Shown here in pieces: positions 35,638 to 45,053 of a DNA stretch of 46,768 nucleotides. Under the pieces are notes generated by a model. That model was not told where the DNA came from. It searched no databases and worked only from the letters and a program-made list of their open reading frames with translations. The position numbers were made by a program, and so were the translations under genes. The stretch is taken from assembly GCF_014904815.1 (NCBI RefSeq), contig NZ_JACZFR010000060.1:1-46768 (forward strand). Direction: 5' to 3'. Position 1 is the first letter of the stretch, and the number at the start of each line of letters is the position of its first letter. The stretch is from Microbulbifer taiwanensis (lineage in GTDB: Bacteria > Pseudomonadota > Gammaproteobacteria > Pseudomonadales > Cellvibrionaceae).

Positions 35638-38600
35638 GTGAATTTCACCGAGATCTTTATTCGCAAGCCGGTGCTGGCCTCGGTAGTCAGCCTGTTTATT
35701 TTCCTGCTCGGCCTGCGCGCAGCCACCGAGTTGAACGTGCGCCAGTACCCGGAACTGGAAAACGCGGTGATCACCGTCACTACCATCTATGTAGGCGCCG
35801 ATTCGGATCTGGTGCAGGGGTTTATCACCACGCCGCTGGAGCAGGAGATAGCTACTGCCGACGGTATCGACTATATGGTGTCCACCAGTGTGCAGGGTGT
35901 CTCCACTATCCAGGCCTATGTGGATTTCGATTACGATCCCAACGAAGTGCTCACCCAGGTGGTGGCCAAGGTCAACCGGCTGCGCAGCGAACTGCCGGAG
36001 GAATCCGAGGACTCCAGTGTCGATATGGCTGTGGGGCAGACGACCGCCGCCATGTACCTGTCCTTTTCGTCAGAAATTCTCGACAACAACCAGATCACCG
36101 ATTACCTGACCCGGGTGGTGCAGCCGAAACTCTCCACCATCGCCGGCGTACAGCGCGCCCGCCTGCTGGGCAACCGCACCTTCGCCATGCGCGTGTGGTT
36201 GAGGCCCGCGGAGATGGCGGCCCAGGAAGTGACGCCGGCCGATGTGAGCGACGCCCTGCGGCGTAACAATGTGCTGTCTGCGGTGGGCGCCACCAAGGGG
36301 TCGCGGGTGGCGATGGAGATCAGGGCCGATACCGATATCGCCTCGCCGGAGGCCTTCCGCCAGCTGGTGGTGCGGGCGGATGGCGATCGCCTGGTACGCC
36401 TCGGCGACCTGGCGGAAGTGGAGCTGGGCTCTGAGTCCTACGAAACCTCCGTCTCCTTCAACGGCCGCTCCGCCACCTTCTTCGCCATAGAGGTGGCGCC
36501 CGATGCCAACTCGCTGGATGTGGTCCGGGTAGTGCGGGAAAAGCTGGAGGGGGAAATTTTTCCGCAACTGCCCCAGGGCATGATCGGCGAGATCCCCTAC
36601 GACAGCACCGAATATATCCAGGACTCCATCGAGGAGGTAGTGAAGACCATTGTCGAGGCGGTATTGATCGTAATACTGGTGATCTACCTGTTTCTCGGCT
36701 CCCTGCGCAGCGTCTTGATACCGGCCATAGCCGTGCCCCTGTCGCTCGTGGGGGCACTCTTCCTGATGTTGCTGATGGGGTTCTCGATCAACCTGCTGAC
36801 ACTGCTCAGTATGGTGCTGGCCATCGGCATAGTGGTGGACGATGCGATCATCGTGCTGGAAAACGTCCACCGGCATATTGAGGATGGTATGGCGCCGAAG
36901 GAGGCCGCCATTGTCGGCGCGCGCGAGCTGGCCTGGCCGGTGGTGGCGATGACCACAACGCTGATTGCCGTCTACCTGCCCATCGGTTTTCTCGGCGGCC
37001 TTACCGGTACCCTGTTTACCGAGTTTGCCTTCTCCCTCGCCGGCGCGGTACTGCTATCCGGTGTGGTGGCCCTGACCCTGTCACCGATGATGGCCTCGAA
37101 GATTCTGCTCGCCCACGACGGCGGCGGCACCCGTCTGGAAAACTGGCTCGAGCGCCAGTTCCAGCGCCTGCAGGAGAGCTATCGACGAAGGTTACACAAC
37201 GCCCTGGACGATCGCCTGGTAATACTCGTTTTCGGCTGCATTGTGCTGGCCAGCTGTTATTTCCTGTTCGTGTCCTCTCCCAGCGAACTGGAACCCGCGG
37301 AGGATCGCGGTTTTATCCTGACGATTTCCTCTGCCGATGCCTATGCCACCCTGGATTACGTGGAACAGTACACGGAGCAGCTGAACACCATCGCCGAGCG
37401 CCACGTCGAGGTGGAGAATTTCTTCCTGCTCAATGGCGTGGGCGGCGCCGGCAATGCGACCAACAGTGCCATCGCGGGCTATGTACTGGGTCCCTGGAAT
37501 CAGCGCGACAGGGATACGGCGCAGATGCAGGCCATCATCAGCGAGGAGGTGGCGCAGATAGCCGGGCTCAAGGTGGCGGTGGTGGTGCCGCCGAGTCTGC
37601 CCACCGCCGGTGGCCGCCTGCCGGTGGAGTTTGTGATCGGCGCCACCGAGCCGATGGAGAGTCTCGCCGGCGTCGCCGACGAAATCATGGGAAGGGCCCT
37701 CGCCAGCCGCAAGTTTATCTTTGTCGACTCGGACCTGAAAATCGACAAGCCCAAGATCGTCGTCGAAATAGATCGCGATAAGGCCGCCGCCATGGGCGTG
37801 AGCATGGAGAGTATCAGCCGCGAACTGGGTTCCATGCTCTCCGGTGCCTATACCAACCGCTTTTCCCTGGACAACCGCAGCTACAAGGTGATCCCCCAGG
37901 TGGTGCGTACCGAGCGGCTCACCGGCGAGCAGTTGAATCACTATTACATTCGCGCGGTAAACGGCGACCTGGTGCCCATTTCAACGCTGGTCAATCTGCG
38001 CGAGACCGTGGAGCCACAGCAGCTGAAGCGCTTCCAGCAACTGAATGCGGTCACCATTTCCGGGGTGCCGCGCCCGGGCATCACCCTGGGTGAGGCGCTC
38101 GATACCCTGGAAACGGCCGCCGCGGAAATACTGCCGCAGGGCTACTCGGTGGATTACTCCGGTCAGTCGCGCCAGTACAAGGCCGAGGGCTCAGAACTGG
38201 TGGTGACTTTCTTCTTCGCCCTGATTGTTATCTACCTGGTGCTCGCCGCCCAGTTCGAATCCTGGCGCGATCCGCTGATTATGCTGGTGACTGTACCGAT
38301 GAGTGTGTGCGGGGCCATGATTTTCGTCAGCCTCGGTTTTACCACCCTGAATATCTATACCCAGGTGGGGCTGGTAACCCTGATCGGGGTGATTTCCAAG
38401 CACGGTATCTTGGTGGTGGAGTTCGCCAACAAACTGCAGGAGCAAGGGCTGTCCAAACGCGAGGCGATCGAGCAGGCGGCCAGTATCCGCCTGCGCCCGA
38501 TACTGATGACCACCGCCTCGCTGGTGCTGGCGATGGTGCCGCTGTTGATCGCGGCCGGCCCCGGCGGCGGTGCGCGCTTCGCGATGGGGCTGGTGGTGGC

Positions 38601-38700
38601 CACCGGTATGACCATAGGCACACTGTTTACCCTTTTCGTGGTGCCGGCCATGTATCTGTACCTTGGGCGCGATTATCACGGTGAACAGGCGTCGAGCTAG
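35638..38700 (+). CDS. RND efflux pump, HAE1 family
   Basis: 1020 residues with 12 membrane helices and two large periplasmic loops. FIRKPVLASVVSLFIFLLGLRA is the first helix; the proton-relay aspartates are Asp401 and Asp402 in GIVVDDAIIVLENVHRHIEDG; the second half has GLVTLIGVISKHGILVVEFANKLQ and RLRPILMTTASLVLAMVPLL. This places it in the hydrophobe/amphiphile (multidrug) group, not the metal group. GTG start with a G-rich ribosome site. It overlaps the end of the minus-strand AraC gene by four bases. Substrates cannot be deduced. Confidence 0.94.
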   Translation: MNFTEIFIRKPVLASVVSLFIFLLGLRAATELNVRQYPELENAVITVTTIYVGADSDLVQGFITTPLEQEIATADGIDYMVSTSVQGVSTIQAYVDFDYDPNEVLTQVVAKVNRLRSELPEESEDSSVDMAVGQTTAAMYLSFSSEILDNNQITDYLTRVVQPKLSTIAGVQRARLLGNRTFAMRVWLRPAEMAAQEVTPADVSDALRRNNVLSAVGATKGSRVAMEIRADTDIASPEAFRQLVVRADGDRLVRLGDLAEVELGSESYETSVSFNGRSATFFAIEVAPDANSLDVVRVVREKLEGEIFPQLPQGMIGEIPYDSTEYIQDSIEEVVKTIVEAVLIVILVIYLFLGSLRSVLIPAIAVPLSLVGALFLMLLMGFSINLLTLLSMVLAIGIVVDDAIIVLENVHRHIEDGMAPKEAAIVGARELAWPVVAMTTTLIAVYLPIGFLGGLTGTLFTEFAFSLAGAVLLSGVVALTLSPMMASKILLAHDGGGTRLENWLERQFQRLQESYRRRLHNALDDRLVILVFGCIVLASCYFLFVSSPSELEPAEDRGFILTISSADAYATLDYVEQYTEQLNTIAERHVEVENFFLLNGVGGAGNATNSAIAGYVLGPWNQRDRDTAQMQAIISEEVAQIAGLKVAVVVPPSLPTAGGRLPVEFVIGATEPMESLAGVADEIMGRALASRKFIFVDSDLKIDKPKIVVEIDRDKAAAMGVSMESISRELGSMLSGAYTNRFSLDNRSYKVIPQVVRTERLTGEQLNHYYIRAVNGDLVPISTLVNLRETVEPQQLKRFQQLNAVTISGVPRPGITLGEALDTLETAAAEILPQGYSVDYSGQSRQYKAEGSELVVTFFFALIVIYLVLAAQFESWRDPLIMLVTVPMSVCGAMIFVSLGFTTLNIYTQVGLVTLIGVISKHGILVVEFANKLQEQGLSKREAIEQAASIRLRPILMTTASLVLAMVPLLIAAGPGGGARFAMGLVVATGMTIGTLFTLFVVPAMYLYLGRDYHGEQASS

Positions 38701-39752
38701 ATTGCCTCCGCACCCGTATTGCTGCGCCGGTACTCGCTGGGGCTCACGCCCTCGCGTTTCTTGAAAAACTTGGCAAATACCGAGCGCTCGGCATAGTGCA
38801 GTCGGGTGGCGATGCTTTCTACCGAGTCGCTGGTGGAGAGCAGTAGCTGTTTGGTCAGCGCCAGGGTGGCACCGTCCTTGATCTGCTGGAAGGTTACTCC
38901 CTGCGCGCGCAATCGCCGCTGCAGAGTGCGCTCGCCGATGCCGAAGTGGGCGGCGGCGCGGCCGATGGTGACCTCCTCATGCAGCAGGCGTCGCTCGAGC
39001 CAGTGGCGCAGGCTGGCGGCCAGGTTGCAGTTGGAGAGGGTGTCGTGCAGCACCGCCTTCAGGGTGTTGCGGCTCTGGCTGCGCAGCAGCCGGTGGTAGC
39101 GGGGAATGGGGGCGTCCAGGGTTTCCGGCCCCAGGACCAGGGCGTCGCCGGCACAGGAGAATTGCACCGGGCACTGGAAAACCCGCCGGTAAATGGCGCT
39201 GTCGTCCGGCGCCGTCCGGCGCAGTTGAACGCTGCGGATCTCGGCGCGCGCCGGCGTGAGGGTGCGCAACAGCTCCACGCAGCGGGTCATCAGCATCTCC
39301 GCGATAAAATCGTTGACCGCGGTACTGAACAACTGGCGCTGCCAGTCGAAGTCGAGTGCCTCGCCGCCGCTCTCGGGGCGGGTCTGCAGGCGCAGCAGGG
39401 GTGCCAGTGTCTGCGACAGCATCAGCTCCGCCGGGCGCAGCAGGTCCCGCGGCCGGGCCAGCAGCGGTTGCGCCTCGATAATGGTTTCCTCGACCCGTTC
39501 GATCATCGGGAAGCGGCTGAAGCTGAGCCCCGGCGAGGAAATGGGGGACAGGGCCAGCAGGGCCTCTATCAGGGCATTGAACTCCCCGTAGTAGAGGCGC
39601 TCGCACTCCCCAGGGCACCAGCTGAACTCGAACGGCAGCCGCTCGATCAGCGCATCGCTGGGGATGCCGAGTCGTGCGGCGGCCTCGACAAAATAGGGGG
39701 CAAAGATTTTCGGGATGCCGGCTGTGCCGGTCGATTTATTGTGGTGTCCCAT
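38697..39752 (-). CDS. AraC-family transcription regulator
   Basis: 351 residues. The N-terminal domain is of the arabinose-binding-domain type seen in OruR/ArgR-like regulators (PYFVEAAARLGIPSDALIERLPFEF); the C-terminal AraC double helix-turn-helix has IGRAAAHFGIGERTLQRRLRAQGVTFQQI and SIATRLHYAERSVFAKFFKKREGVSPSEYR. ATG 39752 has AGGAG upstream. It converges with the RND pump gene with a four-base overlap, and its start faces the secreted hydrolase across a 259-base gap, so either may be a target. In the gap 39753-40011 I see no other gene; GGATAATAAT near 39950 may be a -10. Confidence 0.9.
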   Translation of the reverse strand: MGHHNKSTGTAGIPKIFAPYFVEAAARLGIPSDALIERLPFEFSWCPGECERLYYGEFNALIEALLALSPISSPGLSFSRFPMIERVEETIIEAQPLLARPRDLLRPAELMLSQTLAPLLRLQTRPESGGEALDFDWQRQLFSTAVNDFIAEMLMTRCVELLRTLTPARAEIRSVQLRRTAPDDSAIYRRVFQCPVQFSCAGDALVLGPETLDAPIPRYHRLLRSQSRNTLKAVLHDTLSNCNLAASLRHWLERRLLHEEVTIGRAAAHFGIGERTLQRRLRAQGVTFQQIKDGATLALTKQLLLSTSDSVESIATRLHYAERSVFAKFFKKREGVSPSEYRRSNTGAEAI

Positions 39753-40011
39753 GATTCTCCTGCCATTCGGGTGGCGGAATAATCACCATAGCAAAGGCCT
39801 CCCGGGGGCGGAAGCGCTTTTGCCCAATGCGACTGTATGGTCAGCTGCGCTGTCGCCCCGGCGCCTCCTCTGACGCCATGGCGCCTAGGTGAAGTCTGTG
39901 CCAGGCGGCTAAGGTATTGCCAACATCGCGGCTGCTAGGCTGTGACGGATAATAATAAAGACTCGTGAATCTCGAATTTGAGCCCGATAAAACTATAAAA
40001 AGGACACAGCG

Positions 40012-41232
40012 ATGACACTATGTAAACACTTGGGTGCCAGCCTTTCCCTCCTGCTGGCCGGCCTTCTCACCACAGCCTCCGCCACAGCGGAAAACTGCTA
40101 TATCCTCGTACACGGCCACGGGGTCGAAGGGCATATAAAGCAGCGGCCGGACAACCAGGGCCGGCTCCACCAGCCGGCCCTGGACTACTGGAGCGAGGCC
40201 TATTTCGACGAGTATCAGGGCGGCGACTTTATCGCCCAGCTGCGCGCCGACGGCGGTCACTACGGCGTGGTGGGCTACAACTCCACCGACGAAGCCGGGT
40301 TGCCCTACTGGCACGACAGCACCGCCGGCGAAATCGCCCGCCAGATACTGACCATCCGCAGCGGCGCCGGCGATGGCTACCAGCACGCCGACCAGTGTCG
40401 CGCCGACGATACCTTCTGGGTGGTGGCCCACAGCCAGGGGGCGACGCAGATGGTCTATATCGCCGGTAACGCGGTGCCCGGATCTCCCTACTACAACCGC
40501 GCCTACAGCCAGATGGACAGCAGTACCGAGACCCGCACCAGTGAGGCGTGCACCACTTCCTGGTGGGGTGGGAAGAACTGCGAGACGGTGACCGAAACGG
40601 TCAATGTGGCCGGCCTGGATGAGGGCAACGCGGTCACGGTGGATTTCGACGGCGCCATCGACGGTGTCGCCGCCATACTCACAACCGGTGGCGCCATCAC
40701 CGGTACCGAGGGCGCCGACCGGGTCTGCAACGGCAACTGGTTCGACAATGCGATCAACGACGCCTTCCTCGGCAAGTCCTGCGCTGGCGTGCGCTACCTG
40801 CAGACCAATGACGTCTACGCGGTGCGCAACTATGTCGGCACCAACCTGGCCGCGCCGCTCTACACCATCGGTGGTTACGCGGCCTTCCCGGGTATGGAGG
40901 GCGCCTCCTCGGCGATGCTGAATGGCGAGGATGACGGCTATATCAACCTGGCCTCACAGATGAACTGTGCCGGTTCCGCCAAGCGCAACCTCTATTCCGA
41001 CCTGCACGAGTACGAGACCTTCTGGGGGGTTGCTTATGGCAGCCCCATCTTCACCTGCGACAACGACCACAAGGGCACCGCCCGCTCCTACAACCTGGCC
41101 AGCCTGCACACGGACCACGATGCCCAGCGCAACGGCGGCCTGCTGGCGCCGGACTACACAGTTATTGCCGACGGCCTCGGCTGCGGCGCGGGCAAGAACT
41201 CGGCCGGGCGCATCGCCGCCTGCACCCAGTGA
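40012..41232 (+). CDS. Secreted alpha/beta hydrolase, lipase/esterase-like
   Basis: 406 residues. A signal peptide (cut after ATA, about residue 26) precedes a strand-turn LVHGHG (oxyanion-type motif) and a nucleophile elbow VVAHSQGAT with Ser141. Later HTDHDAQRNGG and DLHEYE may give the His and acid. Eight or so Cys residues (for instance around TSEACTTSWWGGKNC, NCAGSAKRN, CDNDHKG) suggest disulfides in an exported enzyme. I do not recognise the exact family; a triacylglycerol lipase/PHB-type hydrolase is possible. ATG with AAGGA upstream. The next gene begins 21 bases later and probably forms an operon with it. Confidence 0.75.
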   Translation: MTLCKHLGASLSLLLAGLLTTASATAENCYILVHGHGVEGHIKQRPDNQGRLHQPALDYWSEAYFDEYQGGDFIAQLRADGGHYGVVGYNSTDEAGLPYWHDSTAGEIARQILTIRSGAGDGYQHADQCRADDTFWVVAHSQGATQMVYIAGNAVPGSPYYNRAYSQMDSSTETRTSEACTTSWWGGKNCETVTETVNVAGLDEGNAVTVDFDGAIDGVAAILTTGGAITGTEGADRVCNGNWFDNAINDAFLGKSCAGVRYLQTNDVYAVRNYVGTNLAAPLYTIGGYAAFPGMEGASSAMLNGEDDGYINLASQMNCAGSAKRNLYSDLHEYETFWGVAYGSPIFTCDNDHKGTARSYNLASLHTDHDAQRNGGLLAPDYTVIADGLGCGAGKNSAGRIAACTQ

Positions 41233-41253
41233 CGAATACGGTGAGGTGTGCGG

Positions 41254-42336
41254 ATGTCCCGAGGTGAGCGGCGCCGTTACTGGCGCCCGGCGCTGTTGCT
41301 GGTCGGTGTATTGCTGGTTGCCTTCGGCAGCTGGCAGCTGAGGGGCGGGGGTAAGGATGGCGCGGCGACGGCCGCGGCTGTTGAAGCCCCGTCTATTGAA
41401 CCGAAAGCGTCTTTATCCCCAACCAGTACTGCCTCCGTGGCGGCAGCCGCCGTCCCGGTGGAGACCCCGCGGGTGTGGCAGCAGTTGCAGGCGCGGCCGG
41501 TGAAGACGGAGCTGCACCAATCGCTGCTGTCCGACCTGGCCAGGCACCACCGCTATCCGCCAGAAAACCGCGCCATCAAGAATCCCGCCCAGGACCCTAT
41601 CAGCCAGACCCACGGCACCGACCGGCGCACAACCCGGGGCGAGGACGGCGCGGCACTGACGTTGTGGACGGATAGAAAATTCTATCTGCGCGGCGACGCA
41701 GTGCATGTTTACGCCTATCTGGCGCGGGCGGGCGAGGGGCGGGTGGCGGCGGATTTCAGGGCACTGCTGGTCTACGACGATCGGCGTATCGTCGCGGAGC
41801 TGGATCTGGAGGATGGGGACGGCGACCGCATCTACGAGGCGGAGCTGGAGGCCGGAGTGCACGGCGGTGAGTCACTGCCCGCGGGAATCTACAAGGTGGT
41901 GGTGGACACGGATATCGGCGGGTTGCGCGACGCCGTGGCCTTCACCCTGTCTGAGGATATTGGTCGCTACACCGGTGCGCTGCGGGACTTTGTCACTGCC
42001 GGTGGCAACCTGCTGGTCGAGGCCGAGGTGGAAGTGTCGCGGGCGGCGCGCTACTACTTTCGCGCTTCCCTGTACAACAACCCGGATACCCCGATCGGCA
42101 GCACCCAATATGCGGCCGAACTGGCGCCCGGCCGCCACTGGGTGCCGCTGGAATTTTACGGGTTGATGATTCGCGATCGGGGCCAGGACGGCCCCTATCT
42201 GGTAAAACAGCTGAGCCTGGCGCGGGTGGCGGTACCCATGGCCCGCGGCGGCGTCCTGGAGGCGGACTATTACACTGGGCGCTATCGGCTCGAGCAGTTT
42301 ACCGATGCGCCCTATCGGGCTCTGGCCGGGGAATAA
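41254..42336 (+). CDS. Membrane-anchored periplasmic protein of unknown function
   Basis: 360 residues. The basic start MSRGERRRYWRP leads into one membrane helix (ALLLVGVLLVAFGSWQL), then an Ala/Pro/Ser-rich linker of about 60 residues, then beta-rich domains, likely Ig-like (LTLWTDRKFYLRGDAVHVYAYL; GVHGGESLPAGIYKVVVDTD; ARYYFRASLYNN). EDGDGDRIYEAE near 190 looks like a calcium-type Asp loop. The TM-plus-linker plan resembles a lipase foldase (Lif), but no RxxFDYxLSA motif and no helical repeat is present. The DUF4785 family is one other thought, unproven. GAGG supports ATG 41254. It directly follows the secreted hydrolase and may anchor or fold it. Confidence 0.65.
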   Translation: MSRGERRRYWRPALLLVGVLLVAFGSWQLRGGGKDGAATAAAVEAPSIEPKASLSPTSTASVAAAAVPVETPRVWQQLQARPVKTELHQSLLSDLARHHRYPPENRAIKNPAQDPISQTHGTDRRTTRGEDGAALTLWTDRKFYLRGDAVHVYAYLARAGEGRVAADFRALLVYDDRRIVAELDLEDGDGDRIYEAELEAGVHGGESLPAGIYKVVVDTDIGGLRDAVAFTLSEDIGRYTGALRDFVTAGGNLLVEAEVEVSRAARYYFRASLYNNPDTPIGSTQYAAELAPGRHWVPLEFYGLMIRDRGQDGPYLVKQLSLARVAVPMARGGVLEADYYTGRYRLEQFTDAPYRALAGE

Positions 42337-42351
42337 ACTCTCGTCGCAGAA

Positions 42352-42822
42352 TCAGCAGTTATCCCGAATCAGCTGCTGCATGCGCGCTATGCGCTCCTGC
42401 CGCTCCTCCTCCGGCAGCATCCGCACAGCGCCATCGGCGGCCACTTCGCGCACGCGGCTGTGGGTGGTCAGTTCCTGCAGGTCGGACTGGGCCCGGCGAC
42501 AGCGCTGGGCGCGCACGGCCTGCTCGGCCTTGCTGGCAGCCTGGTCCTGTTGCGGCTCCGGCTGGGGATCCGGTTTCGCTGCCACGGCCCTCTCTTCCGA
42601 GGTCGCCTCGTCTTTGGCCTGCGCTGCCTTCAGGGCCGCCTGCTCCGCCTGCCATTGCTTGTAGCGCTCGGACTTGGGCTTCTTCACCACTTCGACGTCC
42701 TGCTTCTTGGGCGGCTGGGAGCCGAAATGCACCACGCCGTTCTCGTCCTCCCACTTATAGATGCCGTCGGCCTGGGCGGCCAATGCCAGAGTCGAAATCA
42801 ATATCGCGAGAGCGATGCGCAT
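42352..42822 (-). CDS. DUF4124 domain periplasmic protein
   Basis: 156 residues. A signal peptide (MRIALAILISTLALAAQADG) is followed by the DUF4124 core (IYKWEDENGVVHFGSQPP), then a long charged Lys/Glu/Ala-rich coiled-coil region and a C-terminal segment with CRRAQSDLQELTTHSRVREV, ending in Cys. DUF4124 proteins are periplasmic and of unknown role. ATG 42822 with GGGGA upstream. It converges with the anchored-protein gene, ending 15 bases from its stop. Confidence 0.82.
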   Translation of the reverse strand: MRIALAILISTLALAAQADGIYKWEDENGVVHFGSQPPKKQDVEVVKKPKSERYKQWQAEQAALKAAQAKDEATSEERAVAAKPDPQPEPQQDQAASKAEQAVRAQRCRRAQSDLQELTTHSRVREVAADGAVRMLPEEERQERIARMQQLIRDNC

Positions 42823-43189
42823 GGGTTGTCCCCCAAATTCATTTATAGAGAGTCGTTATCAGGAATCGTCCGCCGCATTGTACTTGTCTGCACGGCCTTG
42901 CCTACAACCGCTTTAACACTTTGCGAAACCTGATGGCATTCTCTATTGACAGCGCCACGTCAGTTTGCAAAATCAATCGTTCGCTCGGCGAGTAGAGTTC
43001 ACCGCACACCCCGCGGTTCCGGCTTTACCCTCCGGCGGGCCAAACGCCCGCCCCCTCCTGTCGAGAGAGTCCTCCCCACCCTGGAGGCCTGCGAACCCGC
43101 TGCAGTCCGGTTTAGACCGGCGCCGGTTCGCGCGCACTGTCTGCACCGATAGAGCTATCCTAAAAATCGGCATGCAGATGCGCTAAAGG
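42823..43189 (+). other. Gene-free region upstream of the ilv operon
   Basis: About 370 bases with no supportable gene. TTGACA at 42946 is a perfect -35 hexamer but lacks a matching -10. The stretch 43010-43080 is C-rich with GGCGGGC/GCCCGCC-type hairpins (43034-43053), and GCGCCGGT/ACCGGCGC-like repeats follow near 43110-43130. An open frame 42946-43152 encodes only low-complexity Arg/Pro sequence and starts with TTG without a ribosome site. No Ile/Leu/Val-rich leader peptide was found. Confidence 0.5.
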
Positions 43190-43219
43190 CTGATATTTGT
43201 CACAAGATTCCTTTATAAT
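43190..43219 (+). promoter_or_regulatory. Promoter of the ilvIHC operon
   Basis: A perfect -10 TATAAT (43214-43219) is preceded at 18 bases by CTGATA (43190-43195), four of six to the -35 consensus. Transcription would begin near 43226, about 80 bases before the ilvI start codon. Confidence 0.65.
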
Positions 43220-43251
43220 CGCCACTTGGCTTCTCGCCAAATGGCGGTTTT
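43220..43251 (+). terminator. Terminator-like hairpin in the ilv leader
   Basis: CGCCACTTGGC (43220-43230) pairs with GCCAAATGGCG (43236-43246), one mismatch, loop TTCTC, followed by GTTTTT. It is a good intrinsic terminator, but it begins at the predicted transcription start, so it cannot fully form in the ilv transcript itself unless transcription starts upstream. It would stop transcripts coming from farther upstream. Confidence 0.65.
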
Positions 43252-43304
43252 TCCGTTCTTGAGTGATGAGTATCCTACCAAACAGGAAATTTGAGGGGGC
43301 TTCA

Positions 43305-45041
43305 GTGGAATTACTCTCCGGCGGCGATATGTTGGTTCGCGCGCTGCAGGATGAAGGGGTGGACCTGATCTTCGGGTACCCCGGCGGTTCGGCGTTACAT
43401 ATCTACGATGCCATCTTTCGGCAGAAGGGCATCAAGCATGTGCTGGTGCGCCACGAGCAGGGTGCGACCCATGCGGCAGACGGCTACGCCCGCGCTACCG
43501 GCAAAGTGGGTGTGGTACTGGTGACGTCCGGTCCCGGTGCCACCAATGCGATCACCGGTATCGCCACTGCCTATATGGATTCGATCCCGATGGTGGTGAT
43601 CTCCGGCCAGGTGCCCAGCGACAAGATCGGTGAGGATGCCTTCCAGGAAACCGATATGGTCGGTTGTTCGCGACCGATCGTGAAGCACAGCTTCCTGGTC
43701 AAGAGCGCCGAGGAAATCCCCGAGATGGTCAAGAAGGCCTTCTATATCGCCAGCACCGGTCGCCCCGGCCCGGTGGTGATAGATGTGCCCAAAGATGTCA
43801 CCAGCCCGGCTGACCGCTTCCCTTATCAGTACCCTGAGAAGCTGCGCATGCGTTCCTACACGCCGGCGGGCAAGGGGCACAGCGGCCAGATCCGCAAGGC
43901 GATAGCGCTGTTGCTGTCCGCCAAGCGCCCGGTGATCTACGCCGGCGGCGGCGTGGTACAGGGGGATGGCGCCGAACTGCTGACCGAGATTGCGCGGCGG
44001 CTGAACTATCCGGTAACCAATACCCTGATGGGCCTCGGCGCCTTCCCTGGCAGCGACAAGCGCTTCCTCGGCATGCTGGGCATGCACGGTACCTTCGAGG
44101 CCAATACCGCCATGCATCACGCCGACGTGATTCTCGCGGTGGGGGCGCGTTTCGATGACCGGGTGACCAATACGCCGAGCAAGTTCTGTCCCGGGGCCAA
44201 GTTTATTCATATCGATGTGGATCCGGCGTCCATCTCCAAGACTATCGTTGCCGATATCCCCATCGTGGGCACGGTGCAGTCGGTGCTGGGCGATATGCTG
44301 GAAATGCTGAAGTCGTCCGAGGACCAGCCGGACCAGTCGGCCATCGTCGACTGGTGGCGACAGATAGACGACTGGCGCGAGCGCCACGGCATCTACACGG
44401 CGCCGCGCTATCGCACCGACGGTGCACTGATCATGCCGCAGGAGGTGATCCGCGCCGTCTATGACATCACCGAGGGCGACGCCTTCGTGACGTCCGACGT
44501 GGGCCAGCACCAGATGTTTGCCGCCCAGTACTACCTGTTTGACAAGCCGCGCCGCTGGATCAATTCCGGCGGCCTGGGAACCATGGGCTTCGGCCTGCCG
44601 GCGGCACTGGGGGTGAAGATCGCGCACCCGGAGAAAGAGGTGGTCTGTGTGACCGGCGAGGGCAGTATCCAGATGTGTATCCAGGAGCTGTCCACCGCGA
44701 CCCAGTACCACCTGCCGGTAAAAATCCTGTGCCTGAACAACCAGGCCCTGGGCATGGTGAAGCAGTGGCAGGAAATGCAGTACGAGGGGCGCCTGTCGAA
44801 CAGCGTCTACGAGGAATCCCTGCCGGACTTCGTCAAGCTCGCCGAGGCCTACGGTCACGTGGGTGTAAAAATCGAAAGCCGCGAGGAGCTGCACGACAAG
44901 CTGCACGAGGCGTTTGCGATCAGGGACCGCACCGTGTTTATCGATGTCTATGTCGATCCGTCTGAACACGTGTATCCGATGCAGGTGATGCCAAATGGCT
45001 CCATGCGGGATATGTGGTTGAGCAAGACGGAGCGGACCTAG
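43305..45041 (+). CDS. ilvI: Acetolactate synthase, large subunit
   Basis: 578 residues; a thiamine diphosphate enzyme making acetolactate/acetohydroxybutyrate for Val, Leu and Ile. The N-terminal domain has [16 protein letters not shown] and the catalytic Glu in [15 protein letters not shown]; the FAD-binding middle domain follows; the C-terminal domain has the ThDP motif [21 protein letters not shown]...LNNQ. GTG 43305 ([10 protein letters not shown]) is chosen because of GAGGGGG five bases before; an upstream in-frame ATG 43266 would add 13 residues. It leads the ilvI-ilvH-ilvC operon; the small subunit follows after 12 bases. Confidence 0.96.
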   Translation: MELLSGGDMLVRALQDEGVDLIFGYPGGSALHIYDAIFRQKGIKHVLVRHEQGATHAADGYARATGKVGVVLVTSGPGATNAITGIATAYMDSIPMVVISGQVPSDKIGEDAFQETDMVGCSRPIVKHSFLVKSAEEIPEMVKKAFYIASTGRPGPVVIDVPKDVTSPADRFPYQYPEKLRMRSYTPAGKGHSGQIRKAIALLLSAKRPVIYAGGGVVQGDGAELLTEIARRLNYPVTNTLMGLGAFPGSDKRFLGMLGMHGTFEANTAMHHADVILAVGARFDDRVTNTPSKFCPGAKFIHIDVDPASISKTIVADIPIVGTVQSVLGDMLEMLKSSEDQPDQSAIVDWWRQIDDWRERHGIYTAPRYRTDGALIMPQEVIRAVYDITEGDAFVTSDVGQHQMFAAQYYLFDKPRRWINSGGLGTMGFGLPAALGVKIAHPEKEVVCVTGEGSIQMCIQELSTATQYHLPVKILCLNNQALGMVKQWQEMQYEGRLSNSVYEESLPDFVKLAEAYGHVGVKIESREELHDKLHEAFAIRDRTVFIDVYVDPSEHVYPMQVMPNGSMRDMWLSKTERT

Positions 45042-45053
45042 GGAAGTAATACG

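Noticed and set aside
41254..42336. Identity as a true lipase-specific foldase (Lif)
   Set aside because: The domain plan is similar, but the RxxFDYxLSA motif and the helical repeats of Lif are absent; the domains look beta-rich.
42946..42975. TTGACA as an upstream ilv promoter
   Set aside because: No acceptable -10 hexamer at 16-18 bases.
42946..43152. Open frame in the ilv upstream region
   Set aside because: TTG start without ribosome site and Arg/Pro-rich composition; not a leader peptide because it lacks Ile/Leu/Val runs.
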